Assembly: GCF_000153925.1 (NCBI RefSeq)
Contig: NZ_DS264358.1
Coordinates: 124,001-188,000, forward strand
Direction: 5' to 3'
DNA: 64,000 nt
From: [Ruminococcus] torques ATCC 27756
GTDB lineage: Bacteria > Bacillota > Clostridia > Lachnospirales > Lachnospiraceae
The notes beneath the pieces were generated by a model. The model was not told the DNA's origin, made no database searches, and saw only the letters and a list, made by a program, of their open reading frames with translations. Positions 19,033-27,416 of the stretch are shown piece by piece. The first letter of the stretch is position 1; each line of letters begins with the position of its first letter. Both the position numbers and the translations under genes were made by a program.

Positions 19033-22000
19033 ATGAAAACAAGAATGAAAAAATTGCTTGCGGGGATGTGTGCGGTTCTCATACTTCCCATCGGTTCCGC
19101 GCAAACTGTTCTTGCCGAAGAGCCGGAACAAAACTTCCCGATATCCGTAGAAAAAGCGGTAAATCAGACATTAAAACTATGGTACGGTTCTCCTGCCAAA
19201 ATTAATACTGCCGAATCCAGCGGCGGCGAATGGATGCAGCAATCTCTGCCTCTCGGAAACGGGAATCTGGGAAATTTGATTTTCGGCGGAATCTCAAAAG
19301 AAAGAATCCATTTCAACGAAAAAACACTTTGGACAGGCGGTCCTTCATCGAGCCGTCCCAACTACCAGTTCGGAAATAAAGCAACGGCATATACTGCCAC
19401 AGAGATTGAAAATTATCGAAAACTGCTTGATGACAAATCTTCTAATGTATTTAACGATGACCAAAGTCTCGGCGGTTACGGTATGGGGGCAAAAATCAGA
19501 TTTCCGGGCGAAGACAATCTAAACAAAGGCAGTTATCAAGATTTCGGCGATATTTGGCTTGATTTTTCCGCAATGGGAATCACTGACGATAATGTGCAGA
19601 ATTATCGGAGAGAACTGAATTTACAAACCGGAATTGCATCAACAGAATTTTCTTATAAAAATGTTTCTTACAAAAGAGAGCATTTTGTAAGCAGTCCGGA
19701 TCAGGTAATGGTAACAAACCTCTCCGCTTCTGAAAAAGGAAAACTTAATTTCAGCGCAAAAATGGAACTAAACAACGATAACTTAGAAGGAAAGCTTACA
19801 TTCGATGTCCGGAATCAAACTTGCACTATCGAAGGAAAAGTAAAAGATAATGATTTAAAATTCCGTACAACTATGAAACTCCTTCTAACCGGCGGCGAGA
19901 TAACGGCAGATGAAAAAAATCAGGTTTACCGGATTAAAAATGCAGATCAGGTCACAATCATAATGGCTGCCGAGACAGATTACAAAAACGATTATCCTAC
20001 TTACCGGGACAAAGAGAAAAATCTGTCGAATGTTATCGACACCCGGATCAATGACAGCTCGAAAAAATCTTACGATGAATTAAAGCAGACGCATATAGAA
20101 GACCACCAAAGTCTTTTCGACAGAGTAAGTTTAGACTTAGGAGAGTTTCAGACATCCGTTCCGACAGATCAGTTGATAGACGAATATCGAAACGGCAGCT
20201 ACTCGCACTACCTGGAAACTCTTGCATTCCAATACGGACGTTATCTGACAATAGCCGGTTCCAGAGGTACGCTCCCAAGCAACCTTGTCGGCTTATGGAC
20301 AGTAGGTCCTTCCGCGTGGACGGGAGATTATCATTTTAACGTCAATGTACAGATGAACTATTGGCCGGTATATTCAACGAACCTTGCCGAATGCGGAACA
20401 ACTTTTGTAGATTACATGGATAAATTAAGAGAACCGGGACGCCTGACGGCAGAAAGAGTTCACGGTATTAAAGGGGCTGTCGATAACCACACCGGATTTA
20501 CCGTACATACGGAAAACAATCCTTTCGGCATGACCGCTCCTACTAACGCGCAGGAATACGGCTGGAATCCGACAGGAGCGGCATGGGCTGTCCAAAACCT
20601 TTGGTGGCATTACGAGTTTACGCAGGATGAAGCATATTTAAAAAATACTATTTATCCGATCATGAAAGAGGCGGCACAATTTTGGGACTCTTATCTCTGG
20701 ACGTCAGAATACCAGAAAATCAACGACGAAACTTCGCCTTATCACGGTGAAAACAGACTTGTAGCAGCGCCTAGTTTTTCAGAGGAACAAGGACCGACCG
20801 CAATCGGAACAACTTACGACCAATCTCTTATATGGGAATTATATAACGAATGTATCCAGGCAGGCAAAATCGTCGGAGAAGATGAAGCTGTTCTGCAATC
20901 TTGGGAAGAAAAGATGCAAAAACTTGATCCGATTGAAATCAACGCTACAAACGGAATTAAAGAATGGTACGAAGAAACCCGTGTAGGTCAGGAAACCGGA
21001 CATAACAAATCTTATGCAAAAGCAGGAGATCTGGCAGAGATCGCAGTACCTAACAGCGGATGGAATATCGGACATAACGGAGAGCAAAGACACGCCTCCC
21101 ATCTGGTCGGACTCTTTCCCGGAACATTGATCAACAAAGAGAATCCGACTTACATGAACGCCGCTATTCAATCATTGACCGAACGAGGAGAATATTCTAC
21201 AGGCTGGTCGAAAGCAAACAAGATCAATCTCTGGGCGAGAGCCGAAAACGGAGAAAAGGCATATAAGCTTTTGAACAATCTGATCGGAGGAAATTCTTCC
21301 GGTCTCCAGCATAATCTCTTCGATTCTCACGGATCCGGCGGAGGAGACACAATGATGAACGGAACTCCGGTATGGCAGATCGACGGCAATTTCGGTCTTA
21401 CTTCCGGCGTAGCAGAAATGCTTGTTCAATCGCAGTCAGGCTACACACAATTCCTCCCCGCAATTCCAGACGCATGGGAAAAAGGAGAGGTCAGAGGTCT
21501 AAAGGCCAGAGGTAACTTCACGATCGGCGAAAAATGGGCGAACGGCATTGCGGAAGCCTTTACCGTACGTTATGACGGCAATAAAGACAGCGCTGTTTTC
21601 ACAGGATCATATAAAAATATTACTTCTGCAAAGATCTACGAAGACGGCAAAGAAGTTCAGGTGACAAAAGATACCGATAAAGATCGTATTTCCTTTGAGG
21701 CAGACGCCGGCAAGACATATACGATCGATATATCCGAAACAAATATAAACGAACTAAAAGAGCAGGCGTCTACATTTTTAAATCAGCTTCACCCTGATCT
21801 CATCAATGCCAAAAACGAACTGCAGACAGCAATCGATCTTTCTTCAAAAGAATTAGGTACAGTTCTGACAAAAGTCAAACTAATGGATCAGTTATATCGC
21901 TCCTATCTGAATAAGGCAGAAAACATATATTATCTGACCGACAAAGATAACTTAACCTATTCACAGATCGACACGCTTTACAATCAGCTTCGCAAACTGC

Positions 22001-24441
22001 GCAAGACTCTGTTGGAAAACACCGGAGATTTAGAGGATTATCAAAACGCCGAGAACCAATTTACAGATCTTAGCGCACAATTAGAAAAACCGATGGCAAA
22101 CCGGATCATTTCATTCAGCAAAGATTCCGGTGTCATCACAGGAAACGACCGGACACTTACTTTGAGTAAGAGTTCAGACGCCAAAGACTTTGAGATCCGT
22201 TATACAACAGACGGAAGTATTCCGAGACATACATCTGACCGGTATGAACACCCTCTGCAATTAGACAATAAAGAAAATACCGTTGTCAGAGCGGCGCTGT
22301 TTTATAACGAACAGAGAGTCAGCCCTGTATACACAAAGAAATACATAGCAAAAAGCATAAAGATCCAAGACGTAACCGTATCTCATACAGAGGACTGGGG
22401 CAATAACTATGTAAAAGCCGGTATGATCGATCAAAACACTTCGACACGGTGGGCATCCAAAAACGTAGACGCTTCTAAACCGTTGGAAATCACATTGAAT
22501 TTCTCCGAAAAAGAAACGCTCGATCAAATGAATTTCGATCTGTTCGTATCCAAAAATAACGGAATCGGCGCTTTTGAAATTCAGGCGCTTTCTGACGGAA
22601 CATATCGAACTGTGTATGAAGGAACAAAAATGGGAAATATCGACGACAAAGTCGGCGATATCGACGGCGGAAGCGGCGGATATCACGCTTATTACTTCGC
22701 CGAATTTCCCGAAACAACGACAGAATCCGTAAAGGTAATATTAAAACCGGGATTCTTAGGCGAACCGTCTCTATATGAAATAGCGCCTCTTTACACAGGC
22801 GTACAGGCAGACGGCGCCGGAGATACGTCAGAATTAGAAAAAATGATACGTTCGGCAGAAGAAGCCGACAGAACTGCCGACCATTATGTAAACGCGCCGC
22901 AAACATTAAAAACCGCGTTTGAAGAAAGTATTTCAGACGGGAAAGAACAACTGAAAGCATCGCAGGATATTATTGATTCCCGTACCGAATTTTTATCTGA
23001 CAGATATCACCGTCTCGGATTCGGAACGACAGATAAGTCAAAATTAAACTCGCTGATCACAAAAGCAGAACAGGAACTAAACGGAAACTATACAAACGAT
23101 TCTTTATACCAACTGAAAAAAGTTCTCTCAGACGCTAAGAAAACAGCCGATGACGAAAACGTAAAACAACCAGCCGTCGATCAAATGACAGAAAAACTAC
23201 AGGCAGCATTAAACAGTCTCGAACAAGGCGGTTTTTCCGAAACATCCATCCCGGCAGGAGATCTGCAAGGTTCCGGAAAGTGGATCCAGGCAGGAGATTT
23301 CAAAGCAACAGAAGCAGATGATGCGGGGCCTCTGACTTATAAATTCAACGGAAATTCGATACAAGTTTCCACGGTCAAAGGAGATGATCACGGCGTTATC
23401 CGGGTGACGATCCTAGATCAAAACGAGAAACAGATCTGCCGAGAAGAAATTGATACATATGCCGAAAAACGCATAGAGGGCGCCGAACTGATACAGAAAG
23501 ACTTTCCGGAGGGCAGCTACACAATTCAATTTGAACGTGTCGGAAAAAGTCCAAACGGATCACCGGAAAAAAGAGGATGGGTCGAAGTCGGAACACTGAA
23601 GATCCGTACAGAAAAGAAAGAAATCGTAGACCGAAGCCAATTGGAAGAAGAACTGACGATCTGCGACGGGCTGAATAAAGACAAATACACAGAAGAAAGC
23701 TGGAACAAATTACAAAAGGCAGTCAACAGCGCCAGAGAACTCCTAAACAAAAAGGATGAAGAAACGTGTACTTCCGAAATGAATGATAAGGCAAATGAAG
23801 TTCGGAATGCAAGAAATAGTCTTCAGGAGATAAAAGTTGATACGTCCGCATTAAACGACGCGTTAAAAGCCGCAAAATCCATTTCCCGGGAAGGATATAC
23901 GGAAGAAAGTTTTGAAGCATTAACACAAAGCATTTTAGAGGCAGAAGCTTTATTAAACGGCACATATACCCAAAAAGAAGTCGATGAAAAAACCGCCGTT
24001 TTAATACAGCGTATGAAGGATCTACGCGCAGATAAAACTTTGCTTCAGGAAAAATATAACAAAATAAAAGATATGACTCAAGGCAACGCAACAGATGCTT
24101 CCTGGAATGATTTCACCAGACTTCGAGAGCTTGCAAATGCGATCTTAACCGATCCAAACGCAACGCCTGCGGAAGTATCCGATATACTGAATCAATTAAA
24201 TACATTTGAATTCGCATACAAAGATGATCCTGATGAGGGCGGAAATAAAGACCCACAAGAACCACTCGAGCCGCAAAACCCACAAAATCCCAATAGCGGA
24301 AATCAGGGAAATACAAACACTTCACATGCGGATACCAGTGTAAAAACAGGAGACAGCACACCTCTTTTGCTTCCTCTTGCCACAATGTGCAGCATCATAG
24401 GATTGCTTTATATAATGCACAAAAAACGAAAACTCGGATAA
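19033..24441 (+). CDS. cell-wall-anchored GH95 alpha-L-fucosidase, multidomain
   Basis: A secreted enzyme of about 1,803 aa. In order: signal peptide (cleavage near residue 28), GH95 catalytic unit (about 50-900), chitobiase-C-like beta domain (about 1025-1105), F5/8-type C discoidin/CBM32-like domain (about 1107-1256), several FIVAR-type helical repeats (about 1268-1396 and 1535-1728) flanking a carbohydrate-binding-like domain (about 1407-1526), a Pro/Asn-rich linker, and a sorting region with SVKTGD, a hydrophobic span and KKRK. GH95 motifs are NVNVQMNYWP (about 436-445) and SEEQGP (about 583-588), near the catalytic Asn and Glu. GH95 enzymes cleave alpha-1,2-linked fucose (some galactose) from mucin or milk glycans by inversion. 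GAGGAG precedes the tandem ATGs at 19030/19033. Confidence 0.9.
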   Translation: MKTRMKKLLAGMCAVLILPIGSAQTVLAEEPEQNFPISVEKAVNQTLKLWYGSPAKINTAESSGGEWMQQSLPLGNGNLGNLIFGGISKERIHFNEKTLWTGGPSSSRPNYQFGNKATAYTATEIENYRKLLDDKSSNVFNDDQSLGGYGMGAKIRFPGEDNLNKGSYQDFGDIWLDFSAMGITDDNVQNYRRELNLQTGIASTEFSYKNVSYKREHFVSSPDQVMVTNLSASEKGKLNFSAKMELNNDNLEGKLTFDVRNQTCTIEGKVKDNDLKFRTTMKLLLTGGEITADEKNQVYRIKNADQVTIIMAAETDYKNDYPTYRDKEKNLSNVIDTRINDSSKKSYDELKQTHIEDHQSLFDRVSLDLGEFQTSVPTDQLIDEYRNGSYSHYLETLAFQYGRYLTIAGSRGTLPSNLVGLWTVGPSAWTGDYHFNVNVQMNYWPVYSTNLAECGTTFVDYMDKLREPGRLTAERVHGIKGAVDNHTGFTVHTENNPFGMTAPTNAQEYGWNPTGAAWAVQNLWWHYEFTQDEAYLKNTIYPIMKEAAQFWDSYLWTSEYQKINDETSPYHGENRLVAAPSFSEEQGPTAIGTTYDQSLIWELYNECIQAGKIVGEDEAVLQSWEEKMQKLDPIEINATNGIKEWYEETRVGQETGHNKSYAKAGDLAEIAVPNSGWNIGHNGEQRHASHLVGLFPGTLINKENPTYMNAAIQSLTERGEYSTGWSKANKINLWARAENGEKAYKLLNNLIGGNSSGLQHNLFDSHGSGGGDTMMNGTPVWQIDGNFGLTSGVAEMLVQSQSGYTQFLPAIPDAWEKGEVRGLKARGNFTIGEKWANGIAEAFTVRYDGNKDSAVFTGSYKNITSAKIYEDGKEVQVTKDTDKDRISFEADAGKTYTIDISETNINELKEQASTFLNQLHPDLINAKNELQTAIDLSSKELGTVLTKVKLMDQLYRSYLNKAENIYYLTDKDNLTYSQIDTLYNQLRKLRKTLLENTGDLEDYQNAENQFTDLSAQLEKPMANRIISFSKDSGVITGNDRTLTLSKSSDAKDFEIRYTTDGSIPRHTSDRYEHPLQLDNKENTVVRAALFYNEQRVSPVYTKKYIAKSIKIQDVTVSHTEDWGNNYVKAGMIDQNTSTRWASKNVDASKPLEITLNFSEKETLDQMNFDLFVSKNNGIGAFEIQALSDGTYRTVYEGTKMGNIDDKVGDIDGGSGGYHAYYFAEFPETTTESVKVILKPGFLGEPSLYEIAPLYTGVQADGAGDTSELEKMIRSAEEADRTADHYVNAPQTLKTAFEESISDGKEQLKASQDIIDSRTEFLSDRYHRLGFGTTDKSKLNSLITKAEQELNGNYTNDSLYQLKKVLSDAKKTADDENVKQPAVDQMTEKLQAALNSLEQGGFSETSIPAGDLQGSGKWIQAGDFKATEADDAGPLTYKFNGNSIQVSTVKGDDHGVIRVTILDQNEKQICREEIDTYAEKRIEGAELIQKDFPEGSYTIQFERVGKSPNGSPEKRGWVEVGTLKIRTEKKEIVDRSQLEEELTICDGLNKDKYTEESWNKLQKAVNSARELLNKKDEETCTSEMNDKANEVRNARNSLQEIKVDTSALNDALKAAKSISREGYTEESFEALTQSILEAEALLNGTYTQKEVDEKTAVLIQRMKDLRADKTLLQEKYNKIKDMTQGNATDASWNDFTRLRELANAILTDPNATPAEVSDILNQLNTFEFAYKDDPDEGGNKDPQEPLEPQNPQNPNSGNQGNTNTSHADTSVKTGDSTPLLLPLATMCSIIGLLYIMHKKRKLG

Positions 24442-24497
24442 AACATCTTATCCGTCAAGATCTCGGATAAATCCGGATTTTGGCTCATTACCGTAAC

Positions 24498-24540
24498 AAA
24501 AAAGCCGTGACCTCTGATTACTCAAAGGTTACGGCTTTTG
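24498..24540 (+). terminator. terminator of the GH95 gene
   Basis: AAAAGCCGTGACCT pairs with AGGTTACGGCTTTT across a 12-nt loop. It is near-symmetric and could also end transcription from the minus-strand micro-operon on its other side. Confidence 0.8.
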
Positions 24541-24559
24541 TAGTGCGGATGATTTTCTT

Positions 24560-24679
24560 TCAGCCCAATGCTATAAATTGAATCTGTCCGTACAGATCTC
24601 CGGCTTCATCGTGTAGGTTTGCGGTTTCTTCCACGATATACTCCTTATAAAGTACTTTTATTTTTTCAGGTATCTTCAT
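24560..24679 (-). pseudogene. 39-aa remnant resembling the start of a small phage/ImmA-like peptidase-family protein
   Basis: ATG 24679 is preceded by an excellent site (AAGAAAGGAGGGGAAAG), then 39 residues from MKIPEKIKVLYKEYIVEE to a stop after YGQIQFIALG. The LYGQI segment followed by loss of the rest resembles the N-terminal part of ImmA/IrrE-like small proteins often found in mobile elements, where the metal-binding HExxH comes later. The short end suggests truncation by mutation. It follows two other small genes on the same strand. Confidence 0.45.
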
Positions 24680-24718
24680 ACACTTTCCCCTCCTTTCTTA
24701 AAAATGGGTATAAAAATA

Positions 24719-24748
24719 CCACAGACCTTTTCGACCTGTGGCTTTTAA
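24719..24748 (-). terminator. hairpin after the Cys-rich small gene
   Basis: CCACAG and CTGTGG form a 6-bp stem with a 10-nt loop. T-rich sequence lies on the plus-strand side, so orientation is uncertain; it overlaps the stop codon of the Cys-rich gene. Confidence 0.4.
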
Positions 24749-24918
24749 TCGTCTCTGTGATTCGGACAATTCATACATATTTTCCTAAAATCCGGTGTCT
24801 GAACTGCTTTTTTCGGCGCTGTGAATTTAGGTGCACACCCTTCAACAACCATGTGGATATCGAAGCATATTGCATCATCAACACATTCGTCCATCAATGG
24901 ACAATCAACCTTTTTCAT
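24745..24918 (-). CDS. 57-aa cysteine-rich small protein
   Basis: The reading frame starts at ATG 24918 within the last codons of the upstream 75-aa gene, so translation is probably coupled. It has six cysteines (Cys6, Cys12, Cys18, Cys28, Cys48, Cys51), including a C-terminal CMNCPNH, arranged like a small metal-binding (Zn or Fe-S) protein. I do not recognise the family. The neighbourhood looks like a remnant of a mobile element. Confidence 0.5.
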   Translation of the reverse strand: MKKVDCPLMDECVDDAICFDIHMVVEGCAPKFTAPKKAVQTPDFRKICMNCPNHRDD

Positions 24919-25132
24919 GATTCTTTAACACCTCCCTCATTTTTTTCACATATTCATCAATCTGTTCTTTATGAAATGCCGTTCTAATGTTAGCATTTTC
25001 TATATCGACAAACACCGTACCATTCAGTCCGTAATAAGCTTCCTCAAATGCAGTCTTCTGAGCAAGTCCCTCCTTAATCATCGCCATATTTAAAGCCGAC
25101 TCCAGAGTACACTCAACTCCAAGTGCCTCCAA
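24905..25132 (-). CDS. small hypothetical protein, mobile-element remnant
   Basis: The 75-aa frame starts at a TTG preceded by GAGGAAGG. It is helical and charged, with a C-terminal segment rich in Lys/Glu, and shows no recognised domain. It overlaps the Cys-rich gene by 14 nt. Together with the two small genes downstream it forms a short minus-strand unit between the GH95 gene and the tRNA operon, a common place for element remnants. Confidence 0.45.
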   Translation of the reverse strand: MEALGVECTLESALNMAMIKEGLAQKTAFEEAYYGLNGTVFVDIENANIRTAFHKEQIDEYVKKMREVLKNHEKG

Positions 25133-25328
25133 AACCGCCTTCCTCTATCGTTAACGGTTGATATGATTGCAAGATACACTCTTTAACGGTAATTTATGGC
25201 TTGATTGTCTCCATCCTTAATATGAAAAATAAAAAGTAGCCGCCCTGTCTCTGGTAAAGATAACGACTACTCTTTGTAACTAGATTATTTATCTTGCCCG
25301 GAGCAGATGGGGTGCAGCCATCTCCTCC

Positions 25329-25355
25329 AAAAAAGCCCAGTAAAACCAGGCTTTT
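25329..25355 (-). terminator. terminator of the seven-tRNA operon
   Basis: On the minus strand AAAAGCCTGG and CTGGGCTTTT (with G-T pairs) flank a short TTTTA loop and run into a T-tract, 5 nt after the 3' end of tRNA-Leu. Confidence 0.7.
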
Positions 25356-25359
25356 GCAG

Positions 25360-25439
25360 TGCGGATGACAGGAATCGAACCTGCACGGTCTCCCACTAGA
25401 TCCTAAGTCTAGCGCGTCTGCCAGTTCCGCCACATCCGC
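25360..25439 (-). tRNA. tRNA-Leu(TAG)
   Basis: An 80-nt cloverleaf with acceptor GCGGATG/CATCCGC, anticodon loop CTTAGGA (TAG, reading CUA), a variable arm and T-loop TTCGATT. CCA is not encoded. Last gene of the tRNA operon. Confidence 0.93.
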
Positions 25440-25578
25440 ATGTTATATTTCGATCACCGAAAACGCCAAAAGGCATATCTCGGGACTTTGTAAGCAACCT
25501 CCAAATTTCCGGGCATCCCCGGACTTTAGCACGTCGCCTATACAAAAAATAAAACAAGCATATTCGCTTGTTTCACAG

Positions 25579-25651
25579 TGAGCGTGCGGGGATTCGAACC
25601 CCGGACAACTTGATTAAAAGTCAAGTGCTCTACCAACTGAGCTACACGCCC
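25579..25651 (-). tRNA. tRNA-Lys(TTT)
   Basis: A 73-nt cloverleaf with anticodon loop CTTTTAA between CTTGA and TCAAG. Acceptor GGGCGTG pairs with CACGCTC (one G-T pair). CCA is not encoded. Confidence 0.94.
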
Positions 25652-25681
25652 TCACTATTTCTTCTCAGCTTCCCGAGATAA

Positions 25682-25753
25682 CTGGGCTAGCTGGATTCGA
25701 ACCAGCGAATGCAGGAGTCAAAGTCCTGTGCCTTACCGCTTGGCGATAGCCCA
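25682..25753 (-). tRNA. tRNA-Gln(TTG)
   Basis: A 72-nt cloverleaf with acceptor TGGGCTA/TAGCCCA, anticodon loop CTTTGAC (TTG) and T-loop TTCGAAT. Confidence 0.94.
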
Positions 25754-25805
25754 TTAAAGACTTTATTTCTGACACTGCATGCCAGTTTGAATTATAAAAG
25801 AAAAG

Positions 25806-25880
25806 GGTGGGTAGTGGGACTCGAACCCACGATATCCAGAACCACAATCTGGCGCGCTAACCAACTGCACCATACCCACC
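25806..25880 (-). tRNA. tRNA-His(GTG)
   Basis: A 75-nt gene that includes the extra 5' G (G-1) opposite C73, as is typical for tRNA-His. Anticodon loop TTGTGGT (GTG) lies between CCAGA and TCTGG. Confidence 0.94.
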
Positions 25881-25884
25881 ATAA

Positions 25885-25958
25885 CGAGCCTGGGGGGATT
25901 CGAACCCTCGACCTACGGCTTAGAAGGCCGTTGCTCTATCCAGCTGAGCTACAGACTC
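25885..25958 (-). tRNA. tRNA-Arg(TCT)
   Basis: A 74-nt cloverleaf with acceptor GAGTCTG/CAGGCTC and anticodon loop CTTCTAA (TCT, reading AGA). It lies only 4 nt from tRNA-His. Confidence 0.94.
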
Positions 25959-26004
25959 ATTTTAATATCCCCTTTTCAAAAGGCTCTCCGTATTTCTACG
26001 GAAA

Positions 26005-26075
26005 AGCGGGTGATGGGAATCGAACCCACGTATCCAGCTTGGAAGGCTGGTGTTCTACCATTGAACTACACCCGC
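26005..26075 (-). tRNA. tRNA-Gly(TCC)
   Basis: A 71-nt cloverleaf with acceptor GCGGGTG and CACCCGC followed by a T discriminator, and anticodon loop CTTCCAA (TCC). Confidence 0.93.
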
Positions 26076-26083
26076 AGAGTTTA

Positions 26084-26158
26084 TCGGGGTGACAGGATTC
26101 GAACCTGCGACCTCCTGGTCCCAAACCAGGCGCTCTAGCCAAGCTGAGCCACACCCCG
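26084..26158 (-). tRNA. tRNA-Pro(TGG)
   Basis: A 75-nt cloverleaf with acceptor CGGGGTG/CACCCCG, anticodon loop TTTGGGA (TGG) between CCTGG and CCAGG. First gene of the operon. Confidence 0.94.
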
Positions 26159-26198
26159 GCATTTCCTACGTTCCTGTCTCTCCCGTAGCGCAATGCCT

Positions 26199-26227
26199 AT
26201 TATATTATAAGGTTTTTAGATTGTCAA
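26199..26227 (-). promoter_or_regulatory. consensus sigma-A promoter of the tRNA operon
   Basis: On the minus strand a perfect TTGACA (26227-26222), 17-nt spacer and perfect TATAAT (26204-26199), about 40 nt upstream of tRNA-Pro. Full consensus is typical of stable-RNA promoters. Confidence 0.85.
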
Positions 26228-26322
26228 TATTTTTTTTGCATTTTTTTTATTTTTTTAATGACTTTTTATTTCATCCTGTTTTTACACGCAATTTCCCGTC
26301 TTTTACTCTGCCGGACATTCCG

Positions 26323-26805
26323 TCAATCCAAGTATTTCTGATTGAAATGAGCCTTTCCCTCCTGATCAATCTCCATAATCATATAGCTTCCCTTTCTGCC
26401 TTCCTGCCTCGGATATGCCAAACTGCCCGGATTCAGCACAGTGATTCCATCCTTCTGTTCAAAATACGGCTTATGTGTATGACCAAACATCACGATATCG
26501 ACTTTTCGAGCTGCGCCTTCCTCTCTTATATACTCTGAATCCAAAGACACATAATACGGATGTCCGTGAGTAATAAAGGCTTTATACCCACCTATATCGA
26601 TTTCCTCTTCCCGCGGCAAATCCGAGAAAAAATCATTGTTTCCTCTTACCATATGCTTCTCACATTCCACAACCGAATTAATATAGCTTTCTCCGCCTTC
26701 TATATCACCTAAATGAATAAAAAGATCGATCTTTCCTTCTTTTTCAAGAACACGGTCTAATCCTGTATGTCTGCCGTGTGTATCGCTGACTATCAGTACT
26801 TTCAT
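26323..26805 (-). CDS. YfcE/MJ0936-family metallophosphoesterase
   Basis: This 160-aa calcineurin-like phosphodiesterase has the metal ligands of the family: SDTHG near the N-terminus, HLGDIEG, GNND and FGHTHKP. Family members hydrolyse phosphodiester model substrates with Mn2+; the natural substrate is not known. Its start overlaps the stop of rdgB by 4 nt, and it is the last gene of a tight three-gene operon. Confidence 0.92.
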   Translation of the reverse strand: MKVLIVSDTHGRHTGLDRVLEKEGKIDLFIHLGDIEGGESYINSVVECEKHMVRGNNDFFSDLPREEEIDIGGYKAFITHGHPYYVSLDSEYIREEGAARKVDIVMFGHTHKPYFEQKDGITVLNPGSLAYPRQEGRKGSYMIMEIDQEGKAHFNQKYLD

Positions 26806-27416
26806 AATAAATCATCTCCGATTTTCCCTTTTAATTTGCGTTTTATCGCACAGAGCGCTTTGCCTCGGTGACTTACTTCATTTTTTTGTTCCGGGCTAAG
26901 CTGCGCCGTTGTACAGCCATATTCAGGAAGATAAAAGATCGGATCATAACCAAAGCCGTGCGTTCCCGCCGACTCATGCGCAATCCTTCCCTCGATCGTC
27001 TCCCTTACTACGTCTACGCTTCCGTCAGGAAATACAGCCGCTACCGCACATACGAATCTCGCAGTACGCTCTTCATCCGGAACCCCTTCCAGACGATCCA
27101 GAAAAATACGGTTTTTAATATCATAGGATGTGTCTTCCCCTGCAAATCTTGCAGAATAAATTCCCGGAGCTTTATCGAGATAATCGATTTCCAGCCCGGA
27201 GTCATCCGCAAGAACAATATCGTTTGTAAGAATTCTCGCTACCGATCTCGCCTTAATCTCTGCATTTTCTTCAAAAGACATTCCGTCTTCCACAATATCG
27301 ATATCCACTCCCGCTTCTTTCATCGAAACGATCTCCGTATTCAGATCTGAAAGGATCATTCGTATCTCTTTCATTTTATTTTCATTTCCCGTTGCAAATA
27401 CAATTCTTCTTTTCAT
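26802..27416 (-). CDS. rdgB: RdgB/HAM1-family non-canonical purine NTP pyrophosphatase
   Basis: The 204-aa enzyme hydrolyses (d)ITP and XTP to monophosphates, cleaning the nucleotide pool. Signatures present are FATGNENKMKEI at the N-terminus, the catalytic LADDSGLEID near residue 70, and HGFGYDPIF near residue 155. It overlaps both neighbours by 4 nt, so the three genes are translationally coupled. Confidence 0.94.
   Translation of the reverse strand: MKRRIVFATGNENKMKEIRMILSDLNTEIVSMKEAGVDIDIVEDGMSFEENAEIKARSVARILTNDIVLADDSGLEIDYLDKAPGIYSARFAGEDTSYDIKNRIFLDRLEGVPDEERTARFVCAVAAVFPDGSVDVVRETIEGRIAHESAGTHGFGYDPIFYLPEYGCTTAQLSPEQKNEVSHRGKALCAIKRKLKGKIGDDLL

Noticed and set aside
25994-26193. 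Short open frames over the tRNA cluster on both strands
   Set aside because: They are readings through tRNA genes and have no ribosome binding sites.
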